A stretch of DNA of 64,000 bases from Bacteroidia bacterium (GTDB lineage: Bacteria; Bacteroidota; Bacteroidia; Bacteroidales; F082): assembly GCA_021287165.1 (NCBI GenBank), contig JAJTAY010000010.1:62001-126000 (forward strand), written 5' to 3'. The translations under genes were made by a program, and so were the position numbers. Every line of letters starts with the position of its first letter. Positions within the stretch are counted from its first letter, which is position 1. The notes under the pieces are model-generated. The model did not search any database. It was not told where the DNA came from and was given only the letters and a program-made list of their open reading frames with translations. This document shows, piece after piece, positions 53,874-62,521 of this stretch.

Positions 53874-55037
53874 TCAGCCATTGAATGGTCGCGCAAAGCG
53901 CAACACATCTTCTCTTGATATAGCCGGACCAGCAAGGATAACCAGGCGTTCCACTGCATTATGAAGCTCGCGTATGTTGCCTGTCCATTGGTATTGCTGC
54001 AACTCAAGCAGCGCTTCATCAGTGAATCTGGCCGGAGGTTTACCCATCCGTTGCGATACCAGCTCAGTGAAATGAGCAACCAGCAGCGGGATGTCGTCGG
54101 CTCTTTCGCGCAAAGGCGGCACATGAATGACGATAACGCTCAGACGATGATAAAGGTCTTCACGGAAGCGACCAGCCTTGATTTCCTCGTGTAGGTTTTT
54201 GTTGGTGGCACTCAGAATGCGCACATCCACCGGTATCTCTTTTTCGCCACCCACGCGGGTTATCTTGTTCTCCTGCAGGGCCCTGAGCACTTTGGCCTGT
54301 GCGGCCAGGCTCATATCGCCTATTTCGTCCAGAAACAGGGTGCCTCCGTGTGCCAGTTCAAAATCGCCTTTGCGCTGTTTGATGGCTGAGGTGAATGAAC
54401 CTTTTTCGTGCCCGAAAAGCTGACTCTCGATGAGCTCCGAAGGGATTGCCGCACAATTCACCTCGATGAAGGGTGCGTGCGAGCGGTTGCTAAGCTCGTG
54501 TATCTGTCTGGCAACCAATTCTTTGCCTGTTCCGTTCTCGCCGGTAATCAATACACGGGCATTGGTTGGTGCTACTTTACCGATCATTTCCCTGATCTCG
54601 GTGATGCTGGCCGACCGGCCAATCATCTCGTACTGTTTGCTCACCACCTTTTTCAACGCTTTCGTTTCGCTCACCAGACGCGACTTGTCCATGGCATTGC
54701 GCAAGGTAATGAGCAGGCGATTGAGGTCGGGTGGCTTGGAAATGTAGTCGTAAGCGCCTTTTTTGATGGCTTCGACGGCCGTTTCGATGGTGCCGTGGCC
54801 CGAAATCATCACCACCGGACTTTCGGTGAGTTGCTTCAAGGTTTCAAGCGTCTCTATCCCATCCATATCGGGCATTTTGATGTCGCACAAAATCACATCA
54901 TAATCCTGTTCTTTGGCCATGGCAATACCGTCGGGGCCGTTGGGCGCATCGTCAACCTTGTATTTTTCGTATTCCAAAATCTCGCGCAGGGTGCGTCGGA
55001 TGCTTACTTCGTCATCAATGATGAGAATCCGGGGCAT
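53874..55037 (-). CDS. Sigma-54-type response regulator (NtrC family) lacking an HTH domain
   Basis: 387 residues. Receiver domain 1-120 (IIDDE, phospho-acceptor D52 in ILCDIKMPDMDG, K105-like KP). AAA+ domain about 140-365: Walker A GENGTGKE, then GHEKGSFTSAIKQRKGDFEL and Walker B GGTLFLDEIGDM. The C-terminal R-finger and sensor part ends NIRELHNAVERLVILAGP. The protein ends about 20 residues later at FARPFNG, so the Fis-type helix-turn-helix is missing. The loop that touches sigma-54 reads GSFTSA where most have GAFTGA. It may act from solution or on a sigma-54 holoenzyme without its own DNA site. No sensor kinase gene is beside it. Confidence 0.88.
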   Translation of the reverse strand: MPRILIIDDEVSIRRTLREILEYEKYKVDDAPNGPDGIAMAKEQDYDVILCDIKMPDMDGIETLETLKQLTESPVVMISGHGTIETAVEAIKKGAYDYISKPPDLNRLLITLRNAMDKSRLVSETKALKKVVSKQYEMIGRSASITEIREMIGKVAPTNARVLITGENGTGKELVARQIHELSNRSHAPFIEVNCAAIPSELIESQLFGHEKGSFTSAIKQRKGDFELAHGGTLFLDEIGDMSLAAQAKVLRALQENKITRVGGEKEIPVDVRILSATNKNLHEEIKAGRFREDLYHRLSVIVIHVPPLRERADDIPLLVAHFTELVSQRMGKPPARFTDEALLELQQYQWTGNIRELHNAVERLVILAGPAISREDVLRFARPFNG

Positions 55038-55121
55038 GTTCTTTTTTGGGTAAAATTACGAATTGTTGGCCAAAGCTGCAGGCCGGGAGCTTCCGATCGA
55101 AGTGCTGTAGGGCGATATGGT

Positions 55122-55129
55122 TAATTTTG
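55122..55129 (+). promoter_or_regulatory. -7 box for the T9SS FG-GAP protein
   Basis: TAATTTTG, an exact TAnnTTTG match six bases before the ATG at 55135. The message would be leaderless or nearly so. Confidence 0.5.
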
Positions 55130-55134
55130 CAGCT

Positions 55135-57366
55135 ATGCACAGTAAACATTTGCTGAAACCGATCTGGCTTACTTTGTTTCTGTTGGGCGTCCTGCAAAAT
55201 GCCTTAAGTCAGAATAACCTCTGGAAAGTGAGCGCTGACAGCACTTTGCTAAAATTTCCCTGGACTGGTGGACTGGATGCATGCCAGTTTGCCGCGCTTG
55301 ACCTGAACATGGATGGGGTGGACGACCTGGTGGTTTTCGACCGCAGAGGCAATCGCTGGCTGTGTTTTCTGAACGATGGTCTTCCCGGGCAGATTAGCTA
55401 CTCTTGGGCACCACAATATGTCCGTTTCTTCCCTCAGGTTTCCGACTGGGTAGTGTTCGCCGATTACGATGGTGATGGTAAACCCGACCTTTTCACCTAT
55501 TCGCCCGGTTGGGCCGGAATCAGAGTCTTCAAAAACACCTCGACCACTCAGCCACAATTTACGCTTGTGGTCGATCCGTACCTGAGCTCACTGCAGGGCG
55601 GGGGATATGTGAATATCATCTCCACCAACGCTGACCAACTGGGAATTGCCGACCTTGATGACGATGGTGACATCGATCTGCTCACCTTCTGGGCATTAGG
55701 TACATTTGTTGAACAGCATACGAACAAGTCGAAAGAATTTTATGGCCACGCCGATTCTTTGATCTTCGAAAAAACCAGTTTTTGCTGGGGACGAATTGCC
55801 GAAAGCGAAGAAAACAGCACCATTTATCTTGACACCTGTCTTTTTAGCCGAAAATCCAATGGTTTCCGGCATCGTGGAGCTACCATGTTGGTGCACGACT
55901 TCACCGGTAACGGCCTTCCCGACCTGCTTTTGGGCGATGTAGATTTTCCGGGCCTGAATTTGCTGATTAACGAAGGAACACAAACTTCGGCCCTCATTGT
56001 GGCGCAGGATACTCTGTTTCCTTCGAACGATGTTCCGGTGAGGCTTTTTTCCATGCCGGCTGCTTTCCTCATCGACGTGAACAACGACGGACTGAAAGAC
56101 CTGATTGTTTCGCCTTTCGATCCGAATTTCGATGTAACGGAAAATTATTCAAGCATCTGGTTATACCTCAATGAAGGCTCTGCCACGCAACCTTTGTTCA
56201 GGCTGCATACCAAACGCTTTCTGCAGGATCAAACCATCGATCTTGGTTCGGGGGCTTATCCGGTGATGGTTGACCTTAATGGCGATGGTCTGAAAGACAT
56301 CATTGCAGGCAACATCGGCCGTTATGTGCGTTCCTGGTTTGTTGGAAACACCCTGCACTCGTCCTACGAGTCGTCGATTCATGTTTTCCGTCAGCAAGGT
56401 ACCCCGGAGGGAATAACTTTCACCCGAACCAGCCGCGACCTTGCTGGTTTGTCGTCTTTAGGTCTCAGAGGTTTGGTGCCAGCATTTGCCGATATTAGCG
56501 GCAACGGCCTGCCTGATATGTTGGTTGGAAGCGAGAATGGTGGCTTGATCTATGTGGCGCAAAAAAGCCCTGGAGATTGGGTTATGCGCAGCACAAATTT
56601 CGGCGGCATCCAAACTCCGCCCTGGTCAGCACCTTCCTTGTTCGATCTGGACGAAGATGGTATCTCCGATCTGATGATTGGCTCGGTGAATGGCAGAATT
56701 ATTTTTTACAAAGGTTCCAAAATAGGCGATTCGCTTGGATTTCAATTCGTAAAGAATAATCTGGGGGGCATTGATGTTACGGATTACAATGTTTCGTACG
56801 ACGGTTTCAGTGTGCCTCAGGGATTTATTGCTCCCGATGGTTCACCGCGTCTGGTGGTGGGAAGCGAAAGCGGAAAAGTGTGGCTCTTTGGCAACATACG
56901 GGGCAATATCAACGGCAATTTTGCACCCCTCAACGATTGGCAAAGTATTCTCGACACCCTTGTAACGCATATTGATGCTGGTTTTCGTTCGGCGGCATTT
57001 GTCGGACAACTTGGCAACGACCAAAAACTGCACATGCTTACGGGTAATTTCAGCGGCGGGCTTGAATTGTGGAACGGAACAGCTTCCGTGTTTCCGGGTA
57101 TTGCCGAGAAACGACCTGAGCCGCTGAAAATCTGGCCCAATCCATCCAATGGATTGGTGTACTTTGAAACTGCAAACACTGATTGCCTGTCTGCACTGAT
57201 CCGCATTTACGACAACGCATCGCGACTTGCTGTATCAAAATCTGTGAATCTCGGTGGTGGTAAAAGAATATTGGATGTAAAAGGCTTAAAGCCAGGCGTC
57301 TATATTTTCGAAATGCGGCTTTGTACGGATGAGCTTCGGCGATCGAAATTTGTCAAATTGCCCTGA
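55135..57366 (+). CDS. FG-GAP/VCBS-repeat protein with type IX secretion sorting domain
   Basis: 743 residues from the ATG at 55135, inside the longer frame that starts 18 bases earlier. Signal peptide MHSKHLLKPIWLTLFLLGVL followed by QNALSQ. FG-GAP/VCBS repeats with Asp-rich calcium-type loops (LDLNMDGVDDLVVFD, ADYDGDGKPDLFTY, ADLDDDGDIDLLTF, VDLNGDGLKDIIAG, DLDEDGISDLMIG) span most of the protein. The last 80 residues form a T9SS type A sorting domain (LKIWPNPSNGLVYFE, then GLKPGVYIFEMRL and KFVKLP). It is expected to cross the outer membrane and be attached or released at the surface. The binding partner is unknown. Confidence 0.88.
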   Translation: MHSKHLLKPIWLTLFLLGVLQNALSQNNLWKVSADSTLLKFPWTGGLDACQFAALDLNMDGVDDLVVFDRRGNRWLCFLNDGLPGQISYSWAPQYVRFFPQVSDWVVFADYDGDGKPDLFTYSPGWAGIRVFKNTSTTQPQFTLVVDPYLSSLQGGGYVNIISTNADQLGIADLDDDGDIDLLTFWALGTFVEQHTNKSKEFYGHADSLIFEKTSFCWGRIAESEENSTIYLDTCLFSRKSNGFRHRGATMLVHDFTGNGLPDLLLGDVDFPGLNLLINEGTQTSALIVAQDTLFPSNDVPVRLFSMPAAFLIDVNNDGLKDLIVSPFDPNFDVTENYSSIWLYLNEGSATQPLFRLHTKRFLQDQTIDLGSGAYPVMVDLNGDGLKDIIAGNIGRYVRSWFVGNTLHSSYESSIHVFRQQGTPEGITFTRTSRDLAGLSSLGLRGLVPAFADISGNGLPDMLVGSENGGLIYVAQKSPGDWVMRSTNFGGIQTPPWSAPSLFDLDEDGISDLMIGSVNGRIIFYKGSKIGDSLGFQFVKNNLGGIDVTDYNVSYDGFSVPQGFIAPDGSPRLVVGSESGKVWLFGNIRGNINGNFAPLNDWQSILDTLVTHIDAGFRSAAFVGQLGNDQKLHMLTGNFSGGLELWNGTASVFPGIAEKRPEPLKIWPNPSNGLVYFETANTDCLSALIRIYDNASRLAVSKSVNLGGGKRILDVKGLKPGVYIFEMRLCTDELRRSKFVKLP

Positions 57367-57375
57367 TTTCCGCAA

Positions 57376-57819
57376 TCAATCGGGCTTGAAAAAGAAGGTA
57401 ATGCGCATCCGTCCATAATCAATCCTGCATTGGTGTTGATGCATGAGGTCACCGCCAAGCACACCTACTATTCGCGGCAAACCCAGGGCCTCGTATGAGC
57501 TGTGCACATTGCTCAGATTGATCACCACCGAAGGATAATTGCGAATTTTCAACCGGCCAAAACTAATCTTGTCAATGACGGTTACTCTACTTGGCATCTC
57601 GCTGGTACCCAGGCCTGTAGAAAGCTTCTCGTTGTCTTCGAAATTAGCTCCTTTTAAATAGGACATCACCCCATGCTCATCGAAAACGGTTCGTGAAGCC
57701 CCGGTATCCACCAGAAAATTAGCTTTCTTTCCATTGATTCTGCCGATGATAAGGATGTGAAATCCATCCTGTTCTATGGGCAGCAATTGAATTGGAAGGC
57801 TGGTGGAACGTTGTTTCAT
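57376..57819 (-). CDS. Retropepsin-like aspartic protease-fold protein
   Basis: 147 residues, cytoplasmic. FLVDTGASRTVFDE holds the active-site triad (D38, T39, G40) of a single-domain retropepsin-like unit that would work as a homodimer. VLGGDLMHQHQCRIDY is the second conserved strand. Homologous proteins are common in bacteria, but few have a proven substrate. Its start touches the stop of the LOG-family gene (one-base overlap), so it is translated from the same mRNA. Confidence 0.8.
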   Translation of the reverse strand: MKQRSTSLPIQLLPIEQDGFHILIIGRINGKKANFLVDTGASRTVFDEHGVMSYLKGANFEDNEKLSTGLGTSEMPSRVTVIDKISFGRLKIRNYPSVVINLSNVHSSYEALGLPRIVGVLGGDLMHQHQCRIDYGRMRITFFFKPD

Positions 57820-58532
57820 CAGAAGTTGGGCTTGAGGGCGTATTTGTTGTAGAAATCTTCGATTATTTTCACAGCTTCTTCGGCAGTGTCGACAAGGCTG
57901 AAGATTTCCATGTCATCGGGCGAAATATTGTGCTCGGCAAGCATCACTTCCTTTATCCAGCCAATGAGCCCCGACCAGTATTCCTTGCCCACCAGCACGA
58001 TGGGAAATTTAACCAGTTTTTGTGTCTGAATAAGGGTGATGGCTTCGAACAATTCGTCCATGGTGCCAAAACCACCTGGCAGAACGATATAACCCTGCGA
58101 ATAGCGCATGAACATCACCTTTCGCACAAAAAAGTATTGAAGCTCAATGTATTTGTCGCGATCGATAAAGGGATTCGGAGCTTGCTCAAAGGGCAGCTCA
58201 ATGTTAACGCCAACCGATTTGCCTCCAGCAAAATGGGCGCCTTTGTTGCCGGCTTCCATAATGCCCGGGCCTCCTCCCGTAATGATGCCAAATCCTTTTT
58301 TTGTGAGCAGGTAGGCTATTTCTTCGGTAAGACGGTAGTATTCATGGCTGGGCTTGGTGCGGGCCGAGCCGAATATGGCCACACATGGACCAATCTTGGC
58401 CAGTTTCTCAAATCCATCAACAAATTCGGCCATGATTTTGAAAACCGACCATGAGTCGTGCGATTTGATTTCGCTCCAGGTCTTGGGTTTAAAGGCCTCC
58501 TGGATCAGCCTCTCCTGATTTTCGCTGTTCAT
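57819..58532 (-). CDS. LOG family protein (TIGR00730-type Rossmann fold)
   Basis: 237 residues. It contains GPCVAIFGSARTKPSHEYY, the GGGPGIMEAGNKGAH motif (about 85-99) and PGGFGTMDELFEAITLIQT (about 152-170), the two signatures of lysine-decarboxylase-like LOG proteins. Proteins with PGGxGTxxE are phosphoribohydrolases that release nucleobases from nucleoside monophosphates; some are annotated as lysine decarboxylases, which is doubtful. It lies between the DHOD-like gene and the retropepsin gene, in one minus-strand run. Confidence 0.87.
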   Translation of the reverse strand: MNSENQERLIQEAFKPKTWSEIKSHDSWSVFKIMAEFVDGFEKLAKIGPCVAIFGSARTKPSHEYYRLTEEIAYLLTKKGFGIITGGGPGIMEAGNKGAHFAGGKSVGVNIELPFEQAPNPFIDRDKYIELQYFFVRKVMFMRYSQGYIVLPGGFGTMDELFEAITLIQTQKLVKFPIVLVGKEYWSGLIGWIKEVMLAEHNISPDDMEIFSLVDTAEEAVKIIEDFYNKYALKPNF

Positions 58533-58546
58533 TGGTTAATTTGGAG

Positions 58547-59539
58547 TCATAGTGAGTCTTTGTCGCTGAAATACTTCATGAACTGAACACGTTCGTATAT
58601 GGCAGGATCACTGATTTTTTTCTGACTGAGCATACCGGAAAAGTCGCTGATCTTTTTGAATCCATGCTCCTCCATCCATTCACGCAGTTCGTTGTGCATC
58701 ACAGCAGCATAGCCGATACCGTGACGATAAAATGCGCTTGCCACCTGAACTACTGACGCGCCTGCCAGCAGCAGCTTCGCTGCCGCTTTGCCATCATGCA
58801 CTCCTGTTGTGCCTGCCATATCGCACGAAAGCCTTCCGTGCAGCATGGCAATCCAGCGCAGCGGCATGCTCAGCTCGCCAGGGCTGCTCAGCACATGTCC
58901 CTGATTGACCTGCAATTTGTCGAGGTCGATATCAGGACTGTAAAACCTGTTGAATAGCACAAGCGCGCCGATACCGCTATGCGACAGATCAATGGCAAAC
59001 TGCGCCAGATTGGAGAAATAATAGCTGATTTTCAGCGCAATGGGGATACTGATGCGTCGTTTTACCTGTTTTACGATTTCAAAGTAAACTTTTTCATTGT
59101 CTTCGCTGCTGCGGCCAATCGCCGATGGCAATACAAAAACGTTGAGCTCCAGGGCATCGGCTCCGGCTTTTTCGATTTCGTCGGCAAAGGTCATCCATTC
59201 GTAGGCCGATTTGCAGTTGATACTGGCGATGATGGGGATGTCGACAGCCTTTTTTGCCTCGCTGATCAGGTTGAGGTATTTGTCGAGGGTTTCGCGCCGA
59301 AGGCGAACATCGAGGTAGTCGAGAAACTCTTCACGACCCGTCTTGTCGGCTTCCTCACGCAGGACGTGATGGTATTCGTGGATAATTTCTTCTTCGAATA
59401 TCGATTTGAGAACCACAGCACCCACGCCCTGCTGTTCAAGATGCCTGATTTTCACCAAAGTGTCCGTGAAGCCGGAACTGGCGGCAATGATAGGGCTGCG
59501 CAAGCCAAGGCCCATATAGGAGCATGAAAGGTCAATCAT
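58547..59539 (-). CDS. Dihydroorotate dehydrogenase-like flavoprotein
   Basis: 330 residues with the class 1 DHOD-like TIM barrel: YMGLGLRSPIIAASSGFTDT at the N-terminus, AGADALELNVFVLPSAIGRS, IPIALKISYYFSN, and the FMN-phosphate region GTTGVHDGKAAAKLLLAGAS with VVQVASAFYRHG. The catalytic Cys loop and specific orotate-binding residues of true PyrD are not obvious, and the family is often called DHOD-like. It may oxidise another substrate. It lies at the start of the LOG/retropepsin run. Confidence 0.82.
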   Translation of the reverse strand: MIDLSCSYMGLGLRSPIIAASSGFTDTLVKIRHLEQQGVGAVVLKSIFEEEIIHEYHHVLREEADKTGREEFLDYLDVRLRRETLDKYLNLISEAKKAVDIPIIASINCKSAYEWMTFADEIEKAGADALELNVFVLPSAIGRSSEDNEKVYFEIVKQVKRRISIPIALKISYYFSNLAQFAIDLSHSGIGALVLFNRFYSPDIDLDKLQVNQGHVLSSPGELSMPLRWIAMLHGRLSCDMAGTTGVHDGKAAAKLLLAGASVVQVASAFYRHGIGYAAVMHNELREWMEEHGFKKISDFSGMLSQKKISDPAIYERVQFMKYFSDKDSL

Positions 59540-59627
59540 AAATGCAGTATTACTCCCGTAAAAATAGTGTTTTAGAGGATGTCAGCGGCAGGGAATAAGG
59601 AAAAATAACTATCTCTGAATCGATCTT

Positions 59628-60863
59628 CTAAAAGATGTAAATAGCGGCTGCTGTAAGGCGAACATTGCCAATTGCCCGCGTCTGCTTTACTTTTCCTTCA
59701 TTGTCGGGTGTGCCATAGTAGGCCCGGGTATATTCAAGCTCTCCGGCAAGCTTCAACGGACCTGAACTATAACTGAATATGGGCGAAACGCGCATCAATT
59801 GGTCTATGTCGTGCCCTTTGGCATAGTATTGTCCTTTATTGGGATGGCTGGTGCCAAAATTTTTGGCATATCCTCCGAAAATACCATAGTGAAATGGTCC
59901 TCGTTCGAAGCAAACTTCTGACCACAGGAAAAGGTGATTGGTTGGTGTAAAGGAGATTTTCCCGGTTTGCTGCTCCACTTCTCTCACTGCATAGCCGCCA
60001 AGCAAAAGGTGTTCGGTCAGATTTTGACCATAAATGGCTTTTATTCGCCAGTTCCAGTCTTTTGATCCTGTCCTGGCAAAGGCCATAAACGAATGACCCT
60101 CAACCGTTTCATGTGTTGGGTAGCCTTTGTTTGTGTATAGAAGTGGCACGATGCGTTTAAAGTCGTAGGCAGCACCAAAAACCAAAGCTTCGTTTTTAAA
60201 CTGCCACTGCAGATGTATGTTGGGCAAGGCAGCATTTTTCAAGTAAACGGGGCTTCGGCCCAAAGGGCCGTCGCTGGTATTGTCGCGCTGAGTCAGCAGG
60301 GTAGCTTCAAGACGGTTCTTTCCCCCGTAATAACGAAAACTGATTTGAGGATTGCGGATAAAAGGCTGAAAAGGCGCGCCCGTGTTGAGTGAATAGAGGT
60401 CGGGAAAGACCTCTGGCACAAACATAGGATGCCAGTATTGTCCTATGAGCAATTCGGTCTTTTCCCAGCGCAAATTAACGTATGCATGGCGCAGCCTAAA
60501 ACTGTTGGACTGAGTGCTGCCGGCCCCTGTGTAGTCGCTTTCGATGAGGGCCGAAGTTTTGGCGCCAAGCGCTTCGGGCCCGCTAAAACGAATGCCTGCC
60601 CTTGTGCTCATGGCGCTGAAATTGAGCGAAGGACGTGCGTTAAGATCGGTCCCGTCGGCGCCTGTGCTTCGGTTTAGCGGATAATAAAGCATCAGATCAT
60701 CGCGGGTGCCATCCACCTGACGCGAATCGTACCAGGCCGAGAACTTTACAAAACCATAGGGCTTTAAAGTAATTTTTTTCTGCTCCTGCGAATGAATTTT
60801 CTGTGTAGGTAAAGCAAGGTTAGCAATAAGAAAACACAGAGCTAATCGTCTTATATTCAGCAT
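59628..60863 (-). CDS. Outer-membrane porin-like protein
   Basis: 411 residues. Signal peptide MLNIRRLALCFLIANLALPT, cleaved after ...KIHSQ. The body is beta-barrel with a KPYGFVKFSAWYDSRQVDGT start and polar turns (RAGIRFSGPEALGAKTSALI, IESDYTGAGSTQSNSFRLRH, AYVNLRWEKTELLIGQYWHP) that resemble DcaP-like/trimeric porins. It ends with an aromatic residue (TAAAIYIF). It probably forms a passive channel for small anions or acids. It is not part of a transport operon. Confidence 0.82.
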   Translation of the reverse strand: MLNIRRLALCFLIANLALPTQKIHSQEQKKITLKPYGFVKFSAWYDSRQVDGTRDDLMLYYPLNRSTGADGTDLNARPSLNFSAMSTRAGIRFSGPEALGAKTSALIESDYTGAGSTQSNSFRLRHAYVNLRWEKTELLIGQYWHPMFVPEVFPDLYSLNTGAPFQPFIRNPQISFRYYGGKNRLEATLLTQRDNTSDGPLGRSPVYLKNAALPNIHLQWQFKNEALVFGAAYDFKRIVPLLYTNKGYPTHETVEGHSFMAFARTGSKDWNWRIKAIYGQNLTEHLLLGGYAVREVEQQTGKISFTPTNHLFLWSEVCFERGPFHYGIFGGYAKNFGTSHPNKGQYYAKGHDIDQLMRVSPIFSYSSGPLKLAGELEYTRAYYGTPDNEGKVKQTRAIGNVRLTAAAIYIF

Positions 60864-60910
60864 TTTGTCAATTTCAGTCCTGCTATCTGCAGCGGATAAA
60901 TTTCAAGCCG

Positions 60911-60918
60911 CAAAGGTA
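60911..60918 (-). promoter_or_regulatory. -7 box for the porin gene
   Basis: Minus-strand TACCTTTG, an exact TAnnTTTG match 48 bp before the ATG. Confidence 0.5.
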
Positions 60919-60961
60919 AAACTAAATTCCACTTCTGTTAAATGTTTAACAACAGAATAGA

Positions 60962-60993
60962 ATAAAAAAGCTGCCCATGATGAGCAGCCTTTC
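60962..60993 (-). terminator. Terminator of trxB
   Basis: Minus-strand GCTGCTCAT / ATGGGCAGC (one G-U pair) with a one-base loop, then TTTTTTATT. It is 20-50 bp after the trxB stop. Confidence 0.7.
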
Positions 60994-61012
60994 AAGTATT
61001 ATTTAGTGCGTA

Positions 61013-61969
61013 TTAGTCGTTTTGGGCGGCCAGGAATCGTTCGGCTTCGAGGGCAGCCATGCAGCCTGTTCCGGCGGCAGTAACCGCCTGACGGAATACT
61101 TTGTCCTGAACATCGCCGCAGGCAAAAATGCCTGGTACGTTGGTAGCAGTGCTGTCAGGTTTGGTGATGATGTAGCCGGTTTCGTCCATATCGAGAACCC
61201 CCTGGAATAGCTCGCTGTTAGGTTTGTGGCCAATGGCTACAAAGAAGCCGTCGATATCAATCACGCGCTCTTCACCGGTTTTGTTGTTTTTAAGAACGGC
61301 GCCTTTGAGCGTTTTCATGAAGCCCGATTTTTCGCCAAAGAGTTCTTTGGTTTCGTGATTCCACAGAATCTCGATGTTCGGAGTGTTTATCACACGTTTT
61401 TGCATGGCTTTGCTGGCGCGCAGCTCGTCGCGGCGCACGATGAGGTAAACTTTGCGGCACAGCTTGGCCAGATAGGTGGCTTCTTCGGCAGCAGTATCGC
61501 CCCCACCCACCACGGCCACATCTTTTCCCTTATAGAAAAAGCCGTCGCAGGTAGCACAGGCCGATACCCCTCCTCCCTTAAATTCTTCTTCGGATGGCAG
61601 ACCAAGGTATTTTGCAGTGGCACCGGTGGCAATGATGATGGTTTCGGCGATAATTTCCGCACCATCGTCGGCTTTTACTTTGAAAGGACGCTGCGAGGCA
61701 TCCACTTCAGTCACCATACCCCAACGAATATCTGTGCCAAAGCGTTCGGCCTGTTGTTTCAACTGCTCCATCATTTCCGGACCGGTGATTCCTTCAGGAT
61801 AGCCCGGAAAATTTTCTACTTCGGTGGTGGTTGTTAGCTGACCACCGGGCTGAATGCCCATATACATAACCGGGTGCATATCGGCCCTGGCGGCATATAT
61901 GGCGGCAGTGTAACCGGCTGGTCCTGAACCGATGATCAGGCATTCAACGTGTTGTGGATTTGTGCTCAT
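61013..61969 (-). CDS. trxB: Thioredoxin reductase
   Basis: 318 residues. FAD motif GSGPAGYTAAIYAARA (14-29), active-site CATC (C138-C141) in SACATCDGFFYKGKDVAVVG, NADPH motif GGGDTAAEEA, and the FAD-binding end GIFACGDVQDKVFRQAVTAA. It reduces thioredoxin with NADPH in the cytoplasm. A leader of about 125 bases from the nearest -7 box is long, and no other structure is visible in it. The next plus-strand gene is a tRNA. Confidence 0.95.
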   Translation of the reverse strand: MSTNPQHVECLIIGSGPAGYTAAIYAARADMHPVMYMGIQPGGQLTTTTEVENFPGYPEGITGPEMMEQLKQQAERFGTDIRWGMVTEVDASQRPFKVKADDGAEIIAETIIIATGATAKYLGLPSEEEFKGGGVSACATCDGFFYKGKDVAVVGGGDTAAEEATYLAKLCRKVYLIVRRDELRASKAMQKRVINTPNIEILWNHETKELFGEKSGFMKTLKGAVLKNNKTGEERVIDIDGFFVAIGHKPNSELFQGVLDMDETGYIITKPDSTATNVPGIFACGDVQDKVFRQAVTAAGTGCMAALEAERFLAAQND

Positions 61970-62098
61970 GCTGAACTATTTAAATTTTGGTTTTCTTCGC
62001 GAAAATTATGCCATCAGGGTTAATCGGCCGTAAATACTTACAAAAGTGTTTTCTCCTGACAACTTGTCTGTCCAATTAACGGTGATATTAAAGCGCTT

Positions 62099-62106
62099 CA
62101 AAGATA
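62099..62106 (-). promoter_or_regulatory. -7 box upstream of trxB
   Basis: Minus-strand TATCTTTG, an exact TAnnTTTG match 130 bp before the ATG. It would give a leader of about 125 nt. No other feature is seen between 61970 and 62199. Confidence 0.4.
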
Positions 62107-62199
62107 CGTGAAATTTTGGCAATAATAAAATCAAAACAATCTTACTTTATGTCTAAATGACTGTAGGATAGTATTATGGCTAATGAAAAATAAAAACTG

Positions 62200-62230
62200 T
62201 TGCAGACTGCCTTAAAACATATTATCTTTG
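62200..62230 (+). promoter_or_regulatory. Promoter of tRNA-Pro
   Basis: TTG (62200-62202), a 20-bp spacer and TATCTTTG (62223-62230). The tRNA starts 16 bases after the box. Confidence 0.55.
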
Positions 62231-62246
62231 CACCGCAAATTGCAAT

Positions 62247-62320
62247 CGGGGCGTGGTGCAGTTGGCTAGCATACTTGCATGGGGTGCAAGCGGTCGCCCG
62301 TTCGAGTCGGGCCGCTCCGA
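62247..62320 (+). tRNA. tRNA-Pro(GGG)
   Basis: 74 nt. The acceptor stem CGGGGCG/CGCTCCG (one G-U) starts with the C1-G72 pair typical of proline tRNA. The anticodon stem CTTGC/GCAAG closes the loop ATGGGGT with anticodon GGG (reads CCC and CCU). The T arm is GCCCG TTCGAGT CGGGC and the discriminator is A. CCA is not encoded. Confidence 0.92.
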
Positions 62321-62322
62321 CG

Positions 62323-62356
62323 AAAAACCCTCACAGCGATGTGGGGGTTTTTCTTT
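62323..62356 (+). terminator. Terminator of tRNA-Pro
   Basis: AAAACCCTCACA pairs with TGTGGGGGTTTT (one T-G pair) around a 4-base loop, then TCTTTT. Confidence 0.82.
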
Positions 62357-62465
62357 TACTGATAGCTGTTAAGGACTGACGATTCAGGCATAGCACTGTC
62401 GTTGCTCAGCGTTTGAATGCGCAGAGAAGGTTTTCTCCTGCTAAAACTGCCCTTTTACTGATGCA

Positions 62466-62498
62466 TTTGTACATTAATGATCTAATCGTGTACATTTG
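62466..62498 (+). promoter_or_regulatory. Promoter of the haem-binding/carboxypeptidase genes
   Basis: TTTG (62466-62469), a 21-bp spacer and TACATTTG (62491-62498), both matching the Bacteroidetes consensus exactly. Confidence 0.6.
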
Positions 62499-62521
62499 AC
62501 ATCACCAAAAACCATTCAACC

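Noticed and set aside
53462..53918. Short frames across the tmRNA locus
   Set aside because: The region folds as tmRNA with acceptor stem, T arm and a GETNYALAA tag frame; these frames are by-products of a structured RNA.
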